Assembly: GCA_937907035.1 (NCBI GenBank)
Contig: CALCTX010000214.1
Span: forward strand, 1 to 7,490
DNA length: 7,490 bases
DNA from: an uncultured Selenomonadales bacterium
GTDB taxonomy: Bacteria; Bacillota_C; Negativicutes; Selenomonadales; Selenomonadaceae
Reading direction: 5' to 3'
The notes beneath the pieces are model-generated. The model was not told where the DNA came from and did not search any database. It saw nothing but the letters and a program-made list of their open reading frames with translations. This document shows, one piece after another, positions 1 to 6,500 of this stretch; position 1 is the first letter of the stretch, and each line of letters begins with the position of its first letter. The translations under genes were made by a program, and so were the position numbers.

Positions 1-34
1 TTGCTTATGGCGGGGAGAGTGCTTTTAGAAAGGC

Positions 35-41
35 AGGCGGT
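35..41 (+). promoter_or_regulatory. Shine-Dalgarno site of the upstream small gene
   Basis: AGGCGGT differs by one base from AGGAGGT and ends 7 bases before the ATG at 49. It decides the start of the small gene: the TTG at 1 and the ATG at 7 are in the same frame but have no visible site in the window, and starting there would put about 16 extra residues ahead of a normal signal peptide. Confidence 0.55.
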
Positions 42-48
42 AAGTTTA

Positions 49-282
49 ATGAAATGGTTTAGCAAGAAAAGGTTACATCATACTATTGCATTGGCAATGT
101 TGTCAATGCCGATTTGTACTGTGCAGGCATTTGCTGACGAAGGAGAACCTTTGCAAATTGAGCAGGTGATCACCGGTGACATTACAAAAGATACTGAGTA
201 TAAGGATTATTATACGGAAGGCATGTATGCCCTCCCAGCATATACTACGGAACGGTTTAGAATTACCTATGGTGTGAAATAG
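49..282 (+). CDS. Short exported fragment of a module-type surface protein (probable gene remnant)
   Basis: This 77-residue frame begins with a clear Sec signal peptide: a basic n-region (MKWFSKKR), a hydrophobic core, and a likely cut after AFA at about residue 32, before DEGEP. The mature part opens with EQVITGDI, then DT-Y-D-Y and EGMY. It matches the start of module M5 of the downstream giant protein (EQVITGDI, DT-Y-D-Y, DGVY near 6673-6740) and more weakly that of M2. The similarity ends within about 30 residues and a TAG follows. I read it as the 5' remnant of a paralogous adhesin gene. The last residues, RFRITYGVK, alternate polar and hydrophobic side chains like an outer-membrane beta-strand, so an internal deletion joining the two ends of a longer gene is possible but unproven. 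The DNA is well diverged from M5 at silent sites, so this is not a recent copy. A small functional exported protein cannot be excluded. Confidence 0.6.
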   Translation: MKWFSKKRLHHTIALAMLSMPICTVQAFADEGEPLQIEQVITGDITKDTEYKDYYTEGMYALPAYTTERFRITYGVK

Positions 283-311
283 ATAGGAATAAAACTATTA
301 AACCTGCTGAA

Positions 312-340
312 TTAACAGGAAAGGTGTTGAGGTCTATAAG
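312..340 (+). promoter_or_regulatory. Predicted sigma-70-type promoter for the giant gene
   Basis: TTAACA at 312-317 (one mismatch to TTGACA) and TATAAG at 335-340 (one mismatch to TATAAT) are separated by exactly 17 bases. Transcription would begin near 347, giving a leader of about 53 nucleotides before the GTG at 400. The site lies after the stop of the small upstream frame, so the giant gene probably has its own transcript. A second weaker -10 candidate, TACTAT at 372-377, has no matching -35 at normal spacing. Confidence 0.5.
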
Positions 341-384
341 GAGATTTGTGGGGCAATATTATTCGTTTTTTTACTATGATAAAA

Positions 385-392
385 GGGAGGAG
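385..392 (+). promoter_or_regulatory. Strong Shine-Dalgarno that fixes the GTG start
   Basis: GGGAGGAG ends 7 bases before GTG 400 and pairs well with the 16S rRNA 3' end. It favours the GTG over the in-frame ATG at 376, which has only a T-rich stretch before it. With the ATG start the site would fall inside the coding region and the protein would gain eight residues (MIKGRRFS) ahead of an already long signal peptide. Confidence 0.75.
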
Positions 393-399
393 ATTTAGC

Positions 400-516
400 G
401 TGTTTTACAAGAACAGTTTCTTCAAGACATTCACCAAAAAGCGTTGGTCAAAGCAATTAGCAGCTTTAGTGGCTATCGGTGTAATGTCCGGAGCAAATAC
501 GTCAGTGTCGGAAGCA
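400..516 (+). other. Signal peptide of the giant protein
   Basis: The encoded 39 residues begin MFYKNSFFK and hold Lys/Arg at positions 4, 9, 13, 14, 15 and 18. An uncharged stretch from about 20 to 32 follows, then a polar c-region ending VSEA. The -3/-1 pair Ser37/Ala39 suits signal peptidase I; a cut after Ala40 is also possible. The n-region is longer than in ordinary signal peptides, as is common for very large outer-membrane passengers, but it lacks anything I can firmly assign to the ESPR extension of proteobacterial autotransporters. Confidence 0.75.
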
Positions 517-3500
517 GCCATATCATATACTCAGGCAATTACCGGTTCGACGGACAATCAGAATTTTATTCAGGTAAAATCTGAAGATTCAAGGGTAACT
601 GAAAGTGAAGGCACTATTACCTATGATCTTAAAGGTGACGACTTCTCATTTACTGACACCAAAGAGGGAAAAGCGGCAGATTTGAGCGGAAACTATGTCA
701 TTAATCTTGACAGTGGAAAAACACTTTATCTTGTTTCCAAGAAAGAAAATGCCAGCTACGGCTTTTCCGGTCTCAGCATTGCCAAGGGCAGCAATGTTAC
801 GATCAACGGTAATCTTGATGTAACTGCAGAGAGTGATGGCTATGCTTCAAGCGGCATCATTCTGCAGGGATACGGCGAAGACCCGAAGGCAACTCTTGTC
901 GTAAATGGCAATGTTACTATGGGCGGTACTGATGAAGATGGCGCAACAGAATACGGTATAACTTCTGCTGACGTACATGGTGGAATCGAGACTTACAAGG
1001 GACTCAGATGGGCACCGGCTGGAATTTTTGTTCAGGCGACTAACGGTTCATCGGTTACCGTAAATGGAGATACAGATTTGCGGGTAATCGGCAATGCTGT
1101 TGTAACTGACCCGTATTACAGAAATGCTGATGGCTCAGATGACACCAAGACAGCCATTATCAACCTCAACGGCAATACAAATATCGAAGTACCGGTGGTC
1201 GATGATCAATATCAGGGCTACTATGCACTGGCAAACTTTGGCGGCACCATCAACGTCAATATGAAGGAAGATGGTACTGCAGGAGACAAAAAGGTCAATA
1301 TTATCGGTAATATCATTACCATGAAAGACGGCGAAGACCAAAGAGGCGGAGATTACTATTATCGTACAGGTGAAACCAACCTTGCCTTGACCACAGCTGA
1401 TTCCACATGGCAGGGAATAATTGACAATACTAATCTGGACACAGCAAAGGTAAAAAATCCTGATCAGATGGGCAGTGTAAATCTTTGGCTGCAGAATGGT
1501 GCAACCTGGAACTATTATGCGCTGGCAAACGACGCTATTGCCGCAGGCTCTACAAGCCCAACCCTTCCAGACCCAAGTATCTATCAGTACGGCAGATTCG
1601 ACTGGGATATGCACTTAAATTCTTTGCATGGCAGTGAAGGCGCTGAAGCGGCACCGGGCTATGTTCAGATGAATTATGACCGTGATGTATATATCGAAAA
1701 TTACAGCGGTGCGACAAAATTCTTCTTCTCGCATGATTATACAGGAAAATATTCCAGCAACTATAATGGCGGCGACATCTATATAAAAAATGCAGCTCCG
1801 GGGTCTTTGATTACTCTGACAACTGACAGCCTCAATATGGATGATTATACTGAAAGCGATTATAAGCAGGTATTTAACGCACTGGCAAATAAATTGTATT
1901 ATTCTGCCTATGCAACTGGTGAACGCAATCTTAGCGGACAGATTGAAATCGCCGAAGGACTTACCTCATCAAGTGCCATATTGAAGGTAGGAACGCTCAG
2001 CTTTGATAGCAGTAAAGGTATGGGAATTTATTCAGATAACTATGACCAACTGCTTACAGGAGATGTTACTGCTGATACTCAGTATGCCGCTTCCTATGAT
2101 GCTGAAAATAAGCTTTATAATTTCCCGGTAGACACAGATATTGCCGGAATTGAAGCAACAGCAAATGATGTAACCATCAAAGGAAATACGACAAACTTAA
2201 ATATTGACAATACCGACAGAGATTCATCAGGTGCATCAGGCTATGTACTTGGAGTTTTGGCCGACAACAATCATGCAGTAAAACTTCAAGGGGAAGATGT
2301 AAACATAAATGTTGTCAACAATAATAAAAAAGCAAATGGTATCCGCATCGTAAATAGTGATGCGGAGAACAAAACCACCTTTGCCACTGACACCTACCGT
2401 ACAATAAATATCGCTGTAAAGGGTAAGGACGAAGCTATCGGTATGTATGTCAAAGGTAACAGCAAAGCCGATATCGGTAATCTTACTATTGGCGCAAAGA
2501 GCACTGACAGCGAAGGCAACGAGATCATCAACTACGGTATTGATACTGTTGAAGGCGGTACAGGCGGCTATGAAAACATGGGTTGCAGCGGTATCTATGC
2601 AACAGGCGACATGACAAAAAAGCTGGCTCCTTTAGTAAATGTAAATAGTAAGGCGACAATCTACGCTAATGGAAACGGCGTTTTTGCCAATGCTAACGGA
2701 GCAACTGTAAATCTTAAAGGTGCCACTGACATTATCGTAAACAAAGATAATACAAAAGGCTATGCGGCTTTGGTTGCTTCAGATGGTACCATTAATGTCA
2801 ATATGAAAGATGCAAGCACAGCCGGCACATCGCAGGTTAATCTGAAAGGAAATGTCTTTGCATCAGCAACAGCTGTAAATAAAAATGATAACTGTAACGA
2901 ATCTGTTATCAACCTTGCACTTAACAGCAAAACATCAGATTGGACAGGTGTTGCTCATAATGGTTTTGCCGATGGCGGCAATATTGTTGAAGGTGCAGAA
3001 GCTCCTTACATCGGTGCGATCAATCTTTGGCTTGCCAATAATGCTGTATGGAAAAATGAAAAATATGGAAATACATTTGTTTCAGGGAGTTATGATAAAG
3101 ATATTAATTTTGCAGGCAGCCATATTGCAAACCTTACTGGTGGTGCATCAGCTTCAGCGGCAGGCAATATTTTCCAGAACGATACCAACCCGCTTACCAT
3201 TGACAACATCAGCGGTGTGACAAAGATTTTCTACGATCATACCGGAGACGGTACAGCAGCAGAAAACTATACTGCAGGCGATACTCATATCAAAAATGCA
3301 GCAGCCGGGTCCTCGCTGTTTATGATTACTGGCAATAACGGGATCGATATGACAGACGATACAGTTGTAGGCAATGTACTTAATGCACTTTCCGGCAAGC
3401 TTTATTACGAGGCTTACATGAAAGGCGAAGAAAATCTTTCAGCGTATGCCCAGATTTCTGAAGGACTGACCTCCTCAAGTGCCGTTTTGAAGCAGGATTT

Positions 3501-6500
3501 TATCGGTTTTGACAAAACTACCGGTCAGGGAAAAATTGTCGATCCGTATAAAGAACATCAGGATAAATTTGCCTTTAGTTCGCCGATACTCGGCAACGCT
3601 TCCAGTGATGGCGAATATATTACCGGCGGAGTACTCCGCAAGGATGGCAAATATATATTCGATGGCGATACGACAATCACCAGCAGCGGCGCCAATGTAG
3701 AAAAAGGACTTTACGGCAGTGCCGGAACAGCAATAATAGATGCCAGCTCGACAAATCAGCACACCGTTCTTGACCTGCAGGGACACAATCTTACCGTCAA
3801 TGGTGCCGCAACTGCCGGACTGATTGACATCATGGCAACCGGCGTGGTGGACACTGCAACGAAAGAGCTTAAAATCGGAACAGTTGAGATAAACAACCCA
3901 GGTCAGATTGTTCTTACTGCTGAAAGAACCGGAGCTTCCGGCTATCCGACACCGCTCTATGTAAATGGCGGCGGCAAGATTGTTATTCACAACGGCGAAG
4001 GCGATCTTGAAAAGAAGGTTGTCACTATCAACAGCATCAATCCTGGCAACAACCAGTTCTGTGGTATTAAGACAATGAACGGTGTCGCAAATGGTCGTTC
4101 GCAGATTATAATTGACGGCCTTGTAGACATCGAGAGCAGTGCCTATAATGCAAATCCTGGAACCAATATTGAAGGTATCAGTAATGTCGCTTCAACTGTC
4201 AGTGTCGGCGGTGGTACCATCAAGCTGAACAACGATGATGGGACAGGAAAAAAAGGCAACGGCCTTTGGGCAATCCGTTCTTATGGCGAATTTACATCCT
4301 CAAATCTTGGCTATGTATATTTCAACGCTGTTCATGATGGCGTTGAAGGGGCAGCTACGGGAGCAGGCAAAAATAAGGCGGTTATCGAAGGCGGCATAGG
4401 AATGTCCGGCTCTATGAATGTTGTAGGCAGTATCAATGTCGGCTTTGGTACGGAGGATTCTTATTTCAAGGGCGATGTAAGAAGCACCGGCTCCTATGGA
4501 GCAGCACAGGGAAATGGCGCTGTAAACCTTTGGTTCACTCCTGGCTCATATTGGGAAGGCGATAATATTTCTGCCGGTCATGACACCAATGTTTACCTTG
4601 ATGGTGCAAGCTGGACAGGAAAATCCACACAGGCTTCCGGTACAACTAAGGCCGGAGCACCAATCGGCTATAACCTTGAGATGAAGAACGGCTCCGTATG
4701 GAACAATACGGGCGACAGCTCACTCCTTTCACTCTCTGGCAGCGACAATGCAATCAATATGACCAATGCTGGTGCAGGAAATATTACTATCGATAGCTAC
4801 AGCGGCAATACCAAGGTGTTCTATGCACACGATGCAGCAGCACCGACGACTATCAATGGCGGCGATATCACCATCAAGAGTGCGGCAACGGGTTCGGCAA
4901 TCGGCCTCATTACTGACAATACCGGTATCACAATGACTGATGATGCGGCAGTTGAAAATGTCCTCAACGTGTTGGCAAATAAGCTCTATTACACCGCTTA
5001 TGTGAACAATGAACGCAACCTCAGCGGTACGGTACAAATTGCTGAAGGTCTGACGAGCTCATCAGCAACCCTCAAGACCGGCGACATTACCTTTGCCGAA
5101 GCAAGCGGACAGGGTTCGTTGGAAGGCTATACTCCAACTCCTGGACCAACTGGCAAGCAGACTGTTTTTGAGTATTCAACAGGTATTCAGAATTCTAAGC
5201 TTGATGATAAACCGTATGTTGACGGCGGGGTTCGTCAGTCTGACGGCACTTACAAGATGGAAGGCAATACGACCATTGCACTGAAGGATGTTTCCGCTGC
5301 CAATACTGCGATCATGAACAGCAATGGCAACGATTTGACAGTTGATGCCGGCAGTAATGAGCTGAAGACCTCAATTGATGGTACAAAGCAGATTTACGGT
5401 ATTTTGAAGAATGACAACACTAAGACGGAAATCACGGCTTCCAAATATATCGTTGATGTTACTTCAACCGGTCGTACCGAAGCTATCAGCGTAACGAATA
5501 CTGATGCTGCCAATAAGGCAGTTATTACGATTAACGCTGACACTTATTTGACGGCCAACGCCGGTGCCAGTGCTGGTATTGGTATTCATGCAACAGGAAA
5601 TGCCGAGGTAAATATCAATGGCAACCTGACCATGAAGGGCGACGGTACTGAAGCCAAGCCGTGGGGAGTATCGCTGGCTAAAGGCGGCTACAGCTATTTC
5701 GGCGGAGCAGCTCTCTATTCGCACAATAGCTACGGCACCTTGCAGAAGAGCGGCGATATCAATGTCAGCGGCATGGTTGATATTGAGGCGGCCGTCAACG
5801 GTGCTTATGTTAACGGTGGCGGCGGTACAATCAATATGGCTGGCGGCAGCATAAAGATTAACAAGGATAATACCGCTGGTTATGCAGCACTTCGTGCTGA
5901 GAGCGGCTATATCAATATGAACATGAAGTCTGACGGCAGTGCGGGAACAAACAAGGTAAATATTCTCGGTAATGTTGATACAACTGCCGGGGCGTATAAT
6001 CTTACTCTTGAACCGTGTGTTGACAGTGTCGTAAATCTTGGTATGGCAACGAATGATTCCACTTGGACCGGTGTTGCTTATAATGCCTTTGCTGATGACG
6101 GTCTTAAGGTTGGGGAAAAGACATATACCGGCGCTATTAACCTATGGCTGGATAAGAAATCCACTTGGAACAATGAGCTTTGGGGAAAGACAGCCAAGGC
6201 CGGTGCCAATGACCTTGCTTTCAGCGGCAGTCATATCGCAAATCTTACCGGCGGTAATTCGTCAAGTGAGCCGGGAAATATATTCCAGAAGGATACAAAT
6301 CCGCTTACGGTTGATAAACTTACCGGCGCAGTTAAGATTTATTACGCTCATGAAGAAGCGGCACCGACCAAGTTCAATGCCGGCGATACGATCATCAGGA
6401 GTGCCAATGAGTCTGCGGCTGTGATCATGGCAACTGACAATACAGGTATCACTACAAGTGATGATGCGGCAGTTAATGCAGTTCTCAATGCGTTGGCAAA

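Larger units (their letters stand above)
283..399 (+). other. Intergenic leader of the giant gene
   Basis: This gap holds the promoter and Shine-Dalgarno listed separately. Frame 3 is open from 261 to 395, ending at TAG 396-398, but it has no convincing start or recognisable motif and I do not call it a gene. A run of seven T at 366-372 is not preceded by a GC-rich stem, so I do not call a terminator. The only inverted pair I see is CCTG (303-306) with CAGG (316-319), too weak to name. No family-like residues continue past the TAG at 280, which argues against a simple nonsense mutation in an otherwise intact upstream gene. Confidence 0.6.

Noticed and set aside
366..372. Run of seven T as terminator or phase-variable tract
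   Set aside because: There is no GC-rich stem before it. It is short for slipped-strand variation, and it sits downstream of the best promoter in the untranslated leader.
261..398. 45-codon stop-free stretch in frame 3 across the gap
   Set aside because: It has no start with a ribosome binding site and no likeness to the module family, and it overlaps the predicted promoter and Shine-Dalgarno. A run this long is not unusual by chance in AT-rich DNA.
376..402. ATG at 376 as start of the giant protein
   Set aside because: It is in frame but has no Shine-Dalgarno before it, while GTG 400 has GGGAGGAG at ideal distance and gives a complete signal peptide.
1135..1614. 159-codon open frame on the minus strand
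   Set aside because: It lies wholly inside the giant plus-strand gene, whose module structure proves that frame is coding. Its Cys- and Ile-rich translation is typical of the antisense of Asn/Asp/Gly/Thr codons.
2885..3220. 111-codon plus-strand frame, and similar ones at 3509-3700, 5093-5284 and 6038-6424
   Set aside because: These are shifted frames of the giant gene; 2885-3220 and 6038-6424 even overlie matching parts of M2 and M4, so their likeness comes from the real frame.
3475..3990. 171-codon open frame on the minus strand
   Set aside because: It is antisense to M2/M3 coding sequence, with the same Cys/Ser/Ile-rich shadow composition and no recognisable domain or convincing ribosome binding site.
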